From: Bryobacterales bacterium
GTDB lineage: Bacteria; Acidobacteriota; Terriglobia; Bryobacterales; Bryobacteraceae
Reading direction: 5' to 3'
Assembly: GCA_016789745.1 (NCBI GenBank)
Contig: JAEUQF010000461.1
Span: 1-64,000, forward strand
Length of the DNA: 64,000 nucleotides
Shown here piece after piece: positions 26,770-35,840 of this stretch; the first letter of the stretch is position 1; the number at the start of each line of letters is the position of its first letter. The position numbers were made by a program, and so were the translations under genes. Under the pieces are notes generated by a model. The model did not search any database, was not told the DNA's origin, and saw only the letters and a list, made by a program, of their open reading frames with translations.

Positions 26770-27720
26770 ATGGCAGCAATGATGCCGGGTCCGCAGCGGC
26801 GTAAGCAGAGTGCGCCGGTGTTGATTTTCGAGTTACAGCGGACATTGGACTTTCTGAGTTCGGCGGCGCTGACTCGGACGATGGCGGAAGCCAGCAGCGG
26901 GGTATGGAACACCCATGATGACGACTTGTTTCTGATGCCGGTGATGGGGATGGGAGCGAAGGCGCAACACGTGGACCAGGCTGCGTTGGGAGAGCGCTAT
27001 GACCGCATTTACAGGCGCATGGCGGAGATGTGGCAGGAGACGATGAAGGCTGGTCCGGAGGAGTGCGTACGGTTCCTAAGCCGGCTGGAAGAGAACCGCC
27101 AGCAGGAGCGGCAGGTGTTGGAGACGGCGGCACGGGCTGGTGTCGACCAGGACCAGGACATGAAGGCGAATCTGGCGGGAGCGATTCACTCCTGCGAGCG
27201 CGTGCGGTTGGAGGCTGCGATTGAGGTGGCCGCGGCGACCGCGGGCGCATCGTTGTTGACTGCGGCGAATGTCGAGGCGGTGGGCACGTTGACCCCGCAG
27301 GCGGCTGCCAAGGAGAATGCGGGGCGGACGCTCGCGAGTAACGTGATCACGCGCTGGCAGGACGCGGCGAAGGCGAAGGTTGTGGCGGTGTCGGGTGAGC
27401 ACGACAAGTTCGCCGGTAAGGAACTGGCGGAGCATGATGCGAGCCGGTGGGTGATGGACACGGCCGAGGCGGCGCATGACCAGGTGCGGCAGCAGTGCGT
27501 GGCGAAGATGAAGCAGGCGCAGCACGAGTTTCTGGAGGCGGTGGGACGGCGCGGCGTTGCCAATGCCGAGAGGGTGGGGAAGCCGGAACCGTTAGGCGGC
27601 GCGGCGGTGACGCAGTCGCATGAAGCGATGCTGCGGGCACTGAAGCCGAAGATTGGGGCGGCGGTATTTTATGCGTCGCAGGAGGTGTTGCAGCGATTCG
27701 ATGACTTCGTGGAGGAGTAG
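26770..27720 (+). CDS. Unknown helical protein downstream of the sigma factor
   Basis: A 316-residue protein that I do not recognise. ATG 26770 lies nine bases after GGGAGG; a TTG at 26761 is too close to that site. There is no signal peptide or membrane segment. The sequence is Ala-rich and charged: FELQRTLDFLSSAALTRTMA, then KAGPEECVRFLSRLEENRQQ and ERQVLETAARAGVDQDQDMK. It is probably mostly alpha-helical. The central part (AIEVAAATAGASLLTAANVE) is mildly hydrophobic. It follows the sigma gene on the same strand by 56 bases and may be in its operon. Confidence 0.6.
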   Translation: MAAMMPGPQRRKQSAPVLIFELQRTLDFLSSAALTRTMAEASSGVWNTHDDDLFLMPVMGMGAKAQHVDQAALGERYDRIYRRMAEMWQETMKAGPEECVRFLSRLEENRQQERQVLETAARAGVDQDQDMKANLAGAIHSCERVRLEAAIEVAAATAGASLLTAANVEAVGTLTPQAAAKENAGRTLASNVITRWQDAAKAKVVAVSGEHDKFAGKELAEHDASRWVMDTAEAAHDQVRQQCVAKMKQAQHEFLEAVGRRGVANAERVGKPEPLGGAAVTQSHEAMLRALKPKIGAAVFYASQEVLQRFDDFVEE

Positions 27721-27944
27721 AGATCGAACAGACCCAGATGTCGAAAGGCTTGGAGAATTCGAACGCGGTGATGACCATCGAGCATGGTGCCGTCCGGCCT
27801 GACCTTCAAACAATGCTCGTGTCCCGGTGCAAGAGACTTTGCGAGCACATCGGAAGATAGCTTATCGGAGGGTGGTGAGTCTGACCCTATTCAGAGAGCT
27901 TCGCGGCTGTAAAGGTTTTAATGGTGGGGGATGCTTGGCATTGC

Positions 27945-28453
27945 TCATCGGCGGTGCGTCAAGGTGAAAGCGAAGCGGTCGATCCACTGGCGCTGCTCAG
28001 GGGTTTCCGGCAACGGGATGCCCCTGACGTCGCTTAGGCGGGAGACGGCAACCTCAGGATCCAGGCTCTTGGTGACAAGCAAACAACCGGCAACCAATCC
28101 CGTACGCCCGATGCCCTGGCGGCAATGCATGACTACGTTGCGGCCGGCCGAAAGCTCTGCGTCAAGTTTAGCGAGGAATCGGGCTAAGTCGCTTTCCGAG
28201 ATAGGTACTTGGCGATCGGGAATGGGGTACGAGAGGAAGTTCATACCCTGGCCGTGAGCTTGCGCCGCTTCCTGCAGCAGGTCCAGGTCCCGCTCCTCCT
28301 CCCGAGTAAGAAAGGAGAGAACTGTATCGACGCCCGACCGCTTCCAGGCAGTCATCTCGTCTTCGAGCCAGTCACCGCCACGTGGACGCGCAGCCAGGGC
28401 AAGTTTGCCCGGCCAGGGTCCTCTACCCAATGGAGCGCGGTCCCTCCACCCAT
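27945..28453 (-). CDS. Dual-specificity/tyrosine phosphatase-like protein, 5' frameshift
   Basis: A cysteine phosphatase with the P-loop HCRQGIGRTG (C-x5-R), a likely general-acid Asp in YPIPDRQVP, and N-terminal family text PWPGKLALAARPRGGDWL then GVDTVLSFLTREEE. The natural start is an ATG at 28453 overlapping the glnS stop as TAATG, with GGGTGGAGGG nearby. From that ATG the frame reads [11 protein letters not shown] and then must move back one base (at 28421) to reach GPWPGKLALAARP. One G is missing, or the ribosome slips. Without it the nearest in-frame start is an ATG at MTAWKRSG. It is third in the gltX-glnS operon; its substrate is unknown. Confidence 0.75.
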
Positions 28454-30129
28454 TAACCCTTCTTCTGCACCTTCGCCCAGGTGTCGCGCAGTTCGACGGT
28501 ACGGTTGAAGACGAGCTTTTCGGGGGTGCTGGTCTTATCGGCGCAGAAGTAGGCGAGGCGCTCGAACTGGTAGCGGTCACCAGGTTTGGCTTTAGCGAGG
28601 TCGGGCTCGGCCCAGGCCTGAACGGTTGTCAGCGAGTTGGGGTTGAGGTGGACGGTGAAGTCCTGGCCTTCGGGAGTGACGTTCGGGTTCTCGACGTTGA
28701 AGAGCTTGTCGTAGAGGTTGACCTGCACGGGCACGGCTTGGGCTGCGGAGACCCAGTGAATGGTCGACTTGACCTTGCGCGATTCGCCGCCGCTGCGGGT
28801 GGCGGCGTCGTAGGTGCAGTGGATCTCGGTGACTTCGCCGGTGACCGGGTCCTTGATCACGTCGTTGCACTTGATGATGTAGCCGTAGCGGAGGCGGGCC
28901 TCGTTGCCGGGATAGAGCCGGTGGTAGCCCTTGGGCGGCACTTCGCGGAAATCGTCCTGTTCGATCCAGAGTTCGCGGCTGAAGGGCACGGTGCGTTTGC
29001 CGGCGGAGGGATCTTCGGGATTGTTGATGGCCTCGAGTTGTTCCACCTGACCTTCGGGGTAGTTGGTGAGGACGAGCTTCAACGGCTTCAACACCGTCAT
29101 CACGCGGAGGGCGGTTTTGTTGAGGTCTTCGCGGATGTAGTATTCGAGCTTTTCGAATTCGGTGATGCCGTTCGTCTTGCCGACGCCGAGGTTGCGGGCG
29201 AAGTTGCGGAGGCCTTGCGGAGAGTAGCCGCGGCGGCGCATACCGCTGAGCGTAGGCATGCGCGGGTCATCCCAGCCCTGCACCAGTCCGTCCTGCACGA
29301 GCTTGAGCAGTTTGCGTTTGCTCATCACCGTATAGGTCAGGTTCAGGCGATCGAATTCGATCTGCTGTGGGTGGAAGATGCCGAGGTTTTCGACAAACCA
29401 GTCGTAGAGGGGGCGATGGTCTTCAAACTCGAGGGTGCAGATGGAGTGGGTGATGCCTTCGATGGAATCGCACTGGCCATGGGCCCAATCGTACATCGGG
29501 TAGATGCACCAGTCGTTGCCGGTGCGGTGGTGTTCGGCGCGGAGGATGCGGTACATCACGGGGTCGCGCATGTTGAGGTTGGGCGACGCCATGTCGATCT
29601 TGGCGCGGAGCGTGCGGGAGCCGTCGGGGAACTCACCGTTCTTCATGCGGGTGAACAGATCGAGGTTCTCTTCGACGCTACGGTCGCGGTAGGGGCTGTT
29701 CGTGCCGGCGTCGGTGAGGGTACCGCGGGTTTCGCGCACCTGTTCGCTGGTGAGGTCGCAGACGTAGGCCTTGCCCTTTTTGATGAGGTCAACGGCCCAG
29801 TCGTAGATCTGCTGGAAGTAATCGGAGGCGTAGAAGATGCGGTTGCCGAAGTCGCCACCGAGCCACTTGACGTCTTCGATGATGGCGTCGACGTACTCCT
29901 GCTCTTCCTTGCTGGGATTGGTGTCATCGAAGCGCAGGTTGCACTTGCCGCCGAACTCTTCGGCAAGGCCGAAATTGATATGGATGCTCTTGGCGTGACC
30001 GACGTGCAGGTAGCCGTTAGGCTCCGGAGGGAAGCGCGTATGCACGCGGCCTCCGTGCTTGCCGCTGGCCTTGTCCGCCAGCATGATTTCGCGAATAAAG
30101 TGAGTGGGTGTCGAGTCAGTTTCGGCCAT
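28453..30129 (-). CDS. glnS: Glutaminyl-tRNA synthetase
   Basis: A 558-residue class I synthetase that charges tRNA-Gln in the cytoplasm. The ATP site HIGH motif appears as [16 protein letters not shown] (HVGH at 42-45), and the KMSKS loop as VMSKRKLL. GlnRS-specific text includes [18 protein letters not shown] and [20 protein letters not shown]. The C-terminal anticodon-binding barrels ([32 protein letters not shown]) are complete. Its ATG directly abuts the gltX stop (TAAATG), so the two are coupled. Having GlnRS means the cell need not make Gln-tRNA by transamidation. No accessory YqeY domain is evident. Confidence 0.97.
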   Translation of the reverse strand: MAETDSTPTHFIREIMLADKASGKHGGRVHTRFPPEPNGYLHVGHAKSIHINFGLAEEFGGKCNLRFDDTNPSKEEQEYVDAIIEDVKWLGGDFGNRIFYASDYFQQIYDWAVDLIKKGKAYVCDLTSEQVRETRGTLTDAGTNSPYRDRSVEENLDLFTRMKNGEFPDGSRTLRAKIDMASPNLNMRDPVMYRILRAEHHRTGNDWCIYPMYDWAHGQCDSIEGITHSICTLEFEDHRPLYDWFVENLGIFHPQQIEFDRLNLTYTVMSKRKLLKLVQDGLVQGWDDPRMPTLSGMRRRGYSPQGLRNFARNLGVGKTNGITEFEKLEYYIREDLNKTALRVMTVLKPLKLVLTNYPEGQVEQLEAINNPEDPSAGKRTVPFSRELWIEQDDFREVPPKGYHRLYPGNEARLRYGYIIKCNDVIKDPVTGEVTEIHCTYDAATRSGGESRKVKSTIHWVSAAQAVPVQVNLYDKLFNVENPNVTPEGQDFTVHLNPNSLTTVQAWAEPDLAKAKPGDRYQFERLAYFCADKTSTPEKLVFNRTVELRDTWAKVQKKG

Positions 30130-31560
30130 TTAGAGAATTCCTAGAGCGGCGTCGAGACGGGGGAGCACGGTCTCTTTGCCAAGCACTTCCAGAGTTTCAA
30201 ACAGCGGCGGGGCGTTCTTGCGGCCGCAGGCCGCGACGCGGATGGGCTGGAACATCTGGCCGGCTTTGATCTTGAGTTCTTCGGCGGCGCCACGGAGGGC
30301 CGCGTCGAGGCTGTCATGGTTGAAGGCGGGGACATCGGCGAGGACTTCGCGGGCTTTGGTGAGCACGCGTTTGGCCATGGCGGCATCGCCTTTCTGGGGG
30401 ATCAACTCGGCGGGGTCATAGGGTGCGAGCTGATCGAGGAAGAAGAAGTCGGCCACAGTGTTGACTTCGCGGAGAAGGCGGATGCGTTCGCGGATGAGCG
30501 GGGTGACGGCGCGGATCTTTTCCGGCGTGGCGTTAGGGAACTGCTGGGTGACGAAGGGACCGAGTTGGGCGGCGAGGTCGTCGAGTTCCAGGGAGCGGAG
30601 ATGCTCGGCGTTTAGCCAAACGGCTTTGGGGTCGAAGGGGTCTTCGTCGGTGAAGTTGATAGTGGCGTTGGCGCGGTTTATGCCTTCGAGCGAGAAGAGC
30701 TCAATCATCTGCTCACGGGTCATCTTTTCGATGTCGTTCTTGGGGGACCAGCCGAGCAGGGAGACGAAGTTGACGAAGGCGTGGGGCAGGAAGCCGGCGT
30801 CGCGATAGGTGGTGACGCTGACGACGGGGCCGTGCTTGCGTTTGGAGAGCTTGGCGCCATCGGGGGCCATGAGGAGCGGGAGGTGTGCCGTCTTCGGCAC
30901 GTCGACGCCGAGGGCTTCGAAGATGAGGACGTGTTTGAAGGTGTTGGCGAGGTGCTCCTGGCCGCGGAGGATGTGCGTGATGCGGAGGTCGGCGTCGTCG
31001 GCGCAGGAGGCCATGTGGTAGGTGGGGACGCCGGTGGAGCGGAGCAGGGCAAAGTCTTCGAGGTCGGCGGTGGCTTTGGTGACGTTGCCGTAGACGAGGT
31101 CTGGGACGACGACGTCGGCGCGGGTTTCGCGGGGAACGCGGTAGCGGAGGACGAAGGGCTCGCCTGCGGCGGCGCGGCGGTCGCTCTCTTCGCGCGACAG
31201 TTCGCGCATGCCAGGGTTGAAGAGCCAGCCGCCCGGAGAGTCTTCCGCTGGGGCGGCGGAGGCGGGGGTGAAGTCGCGGTAGGCCATGCCCTTTTCAAAG
31301 ATGGCCCAGGCGGACTTGGTGTGGAGGTCAAGGCGATCGGACTGGCGGTAGAACTCGTCCCAGCCGAGGTCGAGCCAGTTGAGGCCGTCGAAGATCGAAT
31401 CAAGGGAGGTTTGGGTGTTGCGTTCGATGTCGGTGTCGTCGATACGCAGGACCATGGTGCCGCCGTGGCGGCGGGCATACAACCAGTTGAAGATGAACGT
31501 GCGCGCCCCGCCGATGTGGAGATAACCCGTAGGCGAGGGCGCAAACCGGACTCGCATCAT
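30130..31560 (-). CDS. gltX: Glutamyl-tRNA synthetase
   Basis: A 476-residue class I synthetase attaching glutamate to tRNA-Glu. The N-terminus [18 protein letters not shown] contains the HIGH-like HIGG, and [10 protein letters not shown] is the KMSKS loop. The catalytic core ([31 protein letters not shown]) and C-terminal anticodon-binding helices are complete. It is first gene of the gltX-glnS-phosphatase operon. Two ATG codons in tandem offer the start, and the first is used here. The pairing of gltX with glnS suggests coordinated supply of the two related tRNAs. Confidence 0.97.
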   Translation of the reverse strand: MMRVRFAPSPTGYLHIGGARTFIFNWLYARRHGGTMVLRIDDTDIERNTQTSLDSIFDGLNWLDLGWDEFYRQSDRLDLHTKSAWAIFEKGMAYRDFTPASAAPAEDSPGGWLFNPGMRELSREESDRRAAAGEPFVLRYRVPRETRADVVVPDLVYGNVTKATADLEDFALLRSTGVPTYHMASCADDADLRITHILRGQEHLANTFKHVLIFEALGVDVPKTAHLPLLMAPDGAKLSKRKHGPVVSVTTYRDAGFLPHAFVNFVSLLGWSPKNDIEKMTREQMIELFSLEGINRANATINFTDEDPFDPKAVWLNAEHLRSLELDDLAAQLGPFVTQQFPNATPEKIRAVTPLIRERIRLLREVNTVADFFFLDQLAPYDPAELIPQKGDAAMAKRVLTKAREVLADVPAFNHDSLDAALRGAAEELKIKAGQMFQPIRVAACGRKNAPPLFETLEVLGKETVLPRLDAALGIL

Positions 31561-31652
31561 AGGGGTAATCTTTTAGGATAGCGTGGATTGGCGGGCGTGG
31601 GATGAAGGATGCTGCGAGCGCGCTGGTCTGGACCCGCGAGTGCGGCCCTGGA

Positions 31653-32039
31653 TCAGGCCTTGAGTTGCTCCCAAGTGTTCCATTCCTCCACAATTTTCCC
31701 ATCGACAATGCGCGCAATATTGATCCCTATCAACGTAATAGGTTCCCCGGTTTCGCGCATTTTCACATTCGCAGTCATGCGGGTAACCACTTTCTCGCCG
31801 TCCACCAGCTGATCTTCAATCCGAAACGAGTCCTCACGATAGACAAACAGATTGTGGAAGAATCGGACGCTCCGGATGAATCCCTCCCGGTCACGGTCAC
31901 CAGCGGCAACATGCCCGACATAATCAGGTGGAATCACCTCCTCCAGCCGCGAAACGTCCCCCGCGGCATAGAGATCGACCAGCCTTCGGAATACCGCCTT
32001 CCGAGCCTCTGGGGAGTTCAAATTTGATTCGTCTGCCAT
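31653..32039 (-). CDS. SnoaL-like / NTF2-fold protein
   Basis: A 128-residue protein with the SnoaL-like polyketide-cyclase/ester-cyclase pattern: VFRRLVDLYAAGDVSRLEEV, IPPDYVGH, REGFIRSVRFFHNLFVYRED, EDQLVDGEKVVTRMT, and ending NIARIVDGKIVEEWNTWEQL. These small alpha+beta barrels bind hydrophobic ligands or act as simple enzymes. Ligand unknown. It is a single gene upstream of gltX on the same strand, separated by 92 bases. Confidence 0.8.
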   Translation of the reverse strand: MADESNLNSPEARKAVFRRLVDLYAAGDVSRLEEVIPPDYVGHVAAGDRDREGFIRSVRFFHNLFVYREDSFRIEDQLVDGEKVVTRMTANVKMRETGEPITLIGINIARIVDGKIVEEWNTWEQLKA

Positions 32040-32271
32040 AAGCCTCTCTTTTCACAGGTGCCTCCCAGCCTGCGCGACTCCGCTGGAGATACTGTGCATC
32101 AGGTTACCAAATCAGCGGGAAAGGGAGTCTATCGTGCGATGGTGCCCCTGGACGCACTCGCTGAGTGAGATCATCGGCTTAGGTGTGCGCGTCGATACAG
32201 ATGCACGCATCTGAAAGGGGGATCGTGGAAACGGGTCAGCCCCAAAGCGGATACCGCGCCACACCTAACCA

Positions 32272-33123
32272 ATGCGCAGAACGAAATCGGAGTATTTGCC
32301 AATGGCCGTGTTGGCGGCCGGCTGCATTCTGTTGCCCAGCCAGGCAGGAGGCCAGGACATCGACGACACGGACGAATCCGGGACCGCGCTCTTGCGAAGC
32401 GACCGAGTCTGGAAAGTTGTCGAGGCTGTGGGGAACGAACGGTGGGAGGCTACCTGGACGCTTCGCTCTGACGGGAAGACCTTCGATGCACACTGGGTAC
32501 ATCTGCCGGGCGGGGACTCCGGCCACCTGAGAGCCTTCGCAAGAGTGACGTCTCTGCGCGGGCAGAACATCGTGGTGGAGCGGCCAGGGCTGGGAAGCTA
32601 CACGGGCGTGATTTCTGCGGACCGCACGCGGATTCGGGGGCGCATGAGTTGGTCCGCCGGCACGTGGGACGTTCGCCTGGAACCAGGAGCGCTGCCCGGC
32701 GGGTCTCCACCTCCGCCAGCCAGTGGCAGGCAGAGCCCGGCCACCGCTGGCGACTCCCGGAGTTCGCCGGGGAAAGGGAGTGGCGGCGGACCCGCACACG
32801 TCTCGCTGGCCGGGCACAAGTGGCAGGTGGTGGAGTCCTCCGGAAGCGAGCGATGGACCGCGGAGTGGACGCTACGCAGCGACGGGAGGTCGTTTGACGG
32901 AACGTGGACGCACACTCCGGGCGGCGACAAGGGCTCACTCACGAACTTCGCCCGGATCGTCTCCATTTCCGGCAACCAGATCAAGATCGAACGCCCTGGC
33001 TTGGGCACATACACCGGGGTGATCTCCGCGGACCGGCGCCGCATTCAGGGCAAAAACAGTTGGTCGGGCGCCACCTGGATCGTCAGTTCCACCGGCGCCC
33101 CTCTGCCCGAAACCATTCGGTGA
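32272..33123 (+). CDS. Secreted protein with a tandem duplicated ~90-residue domain
   Basis: A 283-residue protein with a signal peptide (MAVLAAGCILLPSQAGGQ after a short basic start). Two homologous units, at about residues 45-135 and 182-272, share ERW-x-A-x-WTLRSDG, F-x-x-x-W-x-H-x-PGGD, the strand IERPGLGTYTGVISADR and a final WSG-x-TW. A Pro/Ser/Gly-rich linker (SPPPPASGRQSPATAG) joins them. The spacing of Trp and Gly suggests a small beta-sandwich or barrel. I do not recognise the domain. It ends in a region with a strong hairpin shared with the convergent gene. Confidence 0.7.
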   Translation: MRRTKSEYLPMAVLAAGCILLPSQAGGQDIDDTDESGTALLRSDRVWKVVEAVGNERWEATWTLRSDGKTFDAHWVHLPGGDSGHLRAFARVTSLRGQNIVVERPGLGSYTGVISADRTRIRGRMSWSAGTWDVRLEPGALPGGSPPPPASGRQSPATAGDSRSSPGKGSGGGPAHVSLAGHKWQVVESSGSERWTAEWTLRSDGRSFDGTWTHTPGGDKGSLTNFARIVSISGNQIKIERPGLGTYTGVISADRRRIQGKNSWSGATWIVSSTGAPLPETIR

Positions 33124-33336
33124 CACAGAGCCCCGGAGCGCGCCCAGCCTGGAGTATGCGAGGGCTCGGGAGTCGCCAGCAACCGGAACAGCGGCAACCC
33201 CAGGCGGGGGAGACCGCGAAGCCTCCGATGCGTGCAATGTGCCACGGACCCGAAGCTGTTGCCGAAACAACCACAGCCGGCAGCGGCTTTGGAGGGGCTG
33301 ACCGCTTCGCGGTAAACCCGGAATCAGGAAGGCGCC

Positions 33337-33368
33337 TGGGTGGCAGCCCTCTCTCGAACTGCCACCCA
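33337..33368. terminator. Bidirectional terminator-like hairpin
   Basis: A perfect 10-bp inverted repeat TGGGTGGCAG (33337-33346) and CTGCCACCCA (33359-33368) with a 12-base loop. It extends to 13 bp (GCC/GGC) with one bulged base. It lies between the convergent genes ending at 33123 and 33384. No T-run follows on either strand, so termination is inferred from position and stem strength. Confidence 0.55.
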
Positions 33369-33383
33369 AGGCCGGGCGTACCT

Positions 33384-33947
33384 CTACTTGCCCTTGAGTT
33401 CCAAATACCGGCCCTTCAGCGTGGGTGGCTTCGTCGTCCAGTCCTCAAAGAGCGCCTCGGCCATCAGCGTGCTCTTCTCAAACGAGCCGGTTCCAATGCC
33501 CACAATGCGGTAGACCATCTGGATGCCCACCGTCTCTCCCCACACCCAGCCTTCCCACGTCCCTTTTCCCGGAACATCCAGCAGGAACGAGCCCCACCAA
33601 TCCCCGGCGAAGGTAGCCGAATCGACTTCGAAATTGAGATACCAGCGCATGGTGCCGCTCACGTTGGAATCCGGGCTTACCCATTTGCCCACCACCACCC
33701 GCGCCTTAACCGCAGTGCGGGTGCCGGGAGGGCACCACGGCGGCCAATCCTTGTCCGCGGGCGCTGGGTTGCTGCCTCCCACGCACCGCACCATTCCTCG
33801 CACCGGGTTACTGGTGTTCGGGTTGGCGGGATCGGTGGCCATCTCGGCTACCCCGGTGAACTCAACTACCTTCCTGTCCTGTCCAAAGGCCGCGGCCGCC
33901 ATCACCAGCGCCAGGCTCGTCGCGAGGCACGTCGTTTTTCGAATCAC
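33384..33947 (-). CDS. Secreted protein of unknown function
   Basis: A 187-residue protein. The GTG start at 33947 is chosen because AAAGGAG lies eight bases before it and it opens a signal peptide (IRKTTCLATSLALVMAAAAF, then GQ). The mature part has DRKVVEFTGVAEM, VRCVGGSNPAP, a DWPPWCPPGTRT loop with a Cys pair possible, then beta-rich text (GTMRWYLNFEVDSATFAGDW, GSFLLDVPGKGTWEGWVWGE). No family is recognised. Confidence 0.6.
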   Translation of the reverse strand: MIRKTTCLATSLALVMAAAAFGQDRKVVEFTGVAEMATDPANPNTSNPVRGMVRCVGGSNPAPADKDWPPWCPPGTRTAVKARVVVGKWVSPDSNVSGTMRWYLNFEVDSATFAGDWWGSFLLDVPGKGTWEGWVWGETVGIQMVYRIVGIGTGSFEKSTLMAEALFEDWTTKPPTLKGRYLELKGK

Positions 33948-34101
33948 GTCAGACTCCTTTCCACCTCGCCGGGCGCACCGGGAGGCTGACCCAAGAGTCA
34001 CGCCAGTCCACCCGTTCGGAAAGAGGCATCCCGGGGGCAAATGGGGACACGGGGGTGCTTGTCCCCAACCGCCCTCTCCCAGTCCCTCCGTGCGCACATC
34101 C

Positions 34102-35622
34102 CTACTTCGCCGTAGTAGTCTCAGGCAGGACCGCCACTACCATCTCGGTAAGCGGACCGCTGTAGACGATGCGAAGCTTTTGGGATTCGATGACGCCTTT
34201 GTCGAAAGCCGAATGCACCACGTAGATCGTACAGTTTGCTGGGTACGGCGGTCCGTTGGAGACCGTCTCGAAGAACGGATCGCCGTACATCTGGCGGTAG
34301 AAGTTCAACGCTGTCGCATAGTGCCAACTGCTGGCGACTTTGGCTGGCGAATGCCGCTTTGCCTGTGCCGCGACAACGGCATAAGCACGCTGCACTTCGG
34401 CGCCCCACTCCCACTCCTTGAAGTGGGACAGGCGAACGCACGTCAGAAAGTAGACCGAGGTAATGGCCAGCGCAGCGATAAGGCCTTTGCGCGTGAGGTC
34501 ACCGGCACGAGAGCTGGCCTGGATCGATGCGATCACGCTTCCAAACAAAGCGAGCACAACGGGAATATACAAGGCCGTGCGTTCCTGCGGCAGTAGAACC
34601 TGGGCGAGACGAAAGAGGATCCAGTGGAGGAACACGGTAATCGCCAAGCTGCCGAGCAGCACCGTACCAAACTCCTCGCGCCAGTCCGTGACCGGAGAGG
34701 TCCGGCGTTCCCGGATCCACACCAGGACGCGCGCGAACAAACTGCCGCAGAGCACCGGCAAAACCAGCGGCCGCAGGAAGAGAACCGCTCGCAGCAGCAG
34801 CGGGTTCAGAACGTACGGATTGGGCTGGTAAAGCGAGGCTTCGGCAACGGTCTGCAGCATGGTCCTTGTCGAGGTTGCCCCCCACCACAACTGGCCGGCT
34901 GGCCAATGGGTGACCGCATGCCCAGCGAAGAGCACCAGAACCAATGCCGCCGGCCCGGCACCGGCGAGCAACGTTACCCCCCAATGCCGCCACCGGTTTG
35001 CACCGTCCCGCCCGCGCCGATGCGTCCACCACATCGTCAGCAACAGCGAGACGACGGCCATGATCGCGAAGGAGAAGTTGGCGGCAATGCAAAGCCCTGC
35101 TGCCAGAGAAGAGAGCAGCACCGAGCGGAATTGGGCCGAAACGTGATCCCCGCGGCGCTGCCGCAATCGGGCAGGGATGAGAAACAGCCAAACCAGGAAG
35201 GCCATCGCTAAACTGTACCCACGCGCGGCAACCAGGTAATCCAGGATCAGCGGATTGGAGCCGGCAAACACAAAGAAGATCCATTGCAGACCGCGATGCG
35301 GGGTCAGCAGGTGCGCCAGATAACAGATCCCGGCATAGAACAACGCCCCGCCCAGGCAGGCAGCTGCCCGCATCGTGAGATGCGAAAGACCAAACACCGA
35401 CGTGAAGAGCTTAATCAGGACGGAATTCAGAATATGGTTGTTCGATGCGCCGTCCCAGTAAGCAGGCGTTGCGGGCAGAACCCATAGCTCAAAGGTGGTT
35501 GCCTCATCAATCGTTATCGCTTGCAGCGCCGCCCGGCATACCAGAAAGCCCACGCTCAATGCCGCCGCTGCGATCAACCACCAGTTTGGAGAGCAGTCAG
35601 GCCGGGTGGTCGTTGATGGCAT
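34102..35622 (-). CDS. GT39-like membrane glycosyltransferase candidate
   Basis: A 506-residue protein with about eleven hydrophobic segments and a soluble C-terminal tail of about 95 residues. After the first membrane helix comes ITIDEATTFELW, whose Asp-Glu in the first outer loop is the hallmark of lipid-dependent GT-C enzymes such as the PMT/ArnT (GT39) families. It is followed by SNNHILNSVLIKLFTSVFGL and LTMRAAACLGGALFY, also typical. Such enzymes move a sugar from a polyprenyl phosphate to protein or lipid outside the membrane. Donor and acceptor are unknown. Divergent from the propeller gene at 35841. Confidence 0.7.
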   Translation of the reverse strand: MPSTTTRPDCSPNWWLIAAAALSVGFLVCRAALQAITIDEATTFELWVLPATPAYWDGASNNHILNSVLIKLFTSVFGLSHLTMRAAACLGGALFYAGICYLAHLLTPHRGLQWIFFVFAGSNPLILDYLVAARGYSLAMAFLVWLFLIPARLRQRRGDHVSAQFRSVLLSSLAAGLCIAANFSFAIMAVVSLLLTMWWTHRRGRDGANRWRHWGVTLLAGAGPAALVLVLFAGHAVTHWPAGQLWWGATSTRTMLQTVAEASLYQPNPYVLNPLLLRAVLFLRPLVLPVLCGSLFARVLVWIRERRTSPVTDWREEFGTVLLGSLAITVFLHWILFRLAQVLLPQERTALYIPVVLALFGSVIASIQASSRAGDLTRKGLIAALAITSVYFLTCVRLSHFKEWEWGAEVQRAYAVVAAQAKRHSPAKVASSWHYATALNFYRQMYGDPFFETVSNGPPYPANCTIYVVHSAFDKGVIESQKLRIVYSGPLTEMVVAVLPETTTAK

Positions 35623-35728
35623 GTGATTCCCAGAATAGACGAGCCCTACCGTAGCGAGTCAACCGATATATGTGTGAACCCCATTAACCTCGACTATTTC
35701 CAAGCGGTCATCCCTCCACCGTCGTATT

Positions 35729-35756
35729 TCTCTGCGCCCCCCGCGGCTCTGCGCGC
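35729..35756 (+). repeat. Dispersed 28-bp intergenic element, copy 2
   Basis: TCTCTGCGCCCCCCGCGGCT plus CTGCGCGC, differing from the copy at 12261 in three of 28 positions. It lies in the divergent promoter region between the GT39-like gene and the DNA-binding/propeller gene. Confidence 0.65.
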
Positions 35757-35770
35757 AATCTTCCGGGCAA

Positions 35771-35805
35771 GCGGGTCGGGGGAACCCTATCATTCCCCAG
35801 CCCGC
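35771..35805. promoter_or_regulatory. Imperfect hairpin upstream of the propeller gene
   Basis: GCGGGTCGGGGGAA pairs imperfectly with TTCCCCAGCCCGC (arms 35771-35784 and 35793-35805). It ends about 35 bases before the start at 35841. It could be a leader structure or an operator. Only symmetry and position support it. Confidence 0.3.
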
Positions 35806-35840
35806 GGGTCTAGACTTTAGTTGGAAAGGACACATGTCCT

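Noticed and set aside
27721-27944. Gap between two convergent genes examined for a tRNA or terminator
   Set aside because: A GAATTCGAAC word recalls a T-loop, but no cloverleaf can be built, and no stable hairpin with a T-run is seen.
28405-30144. A 579-codon open frame opposite glnS
   Set aside because: Shadow of glnS codon bias; the synthetase motifs on the minus strand are decisive.
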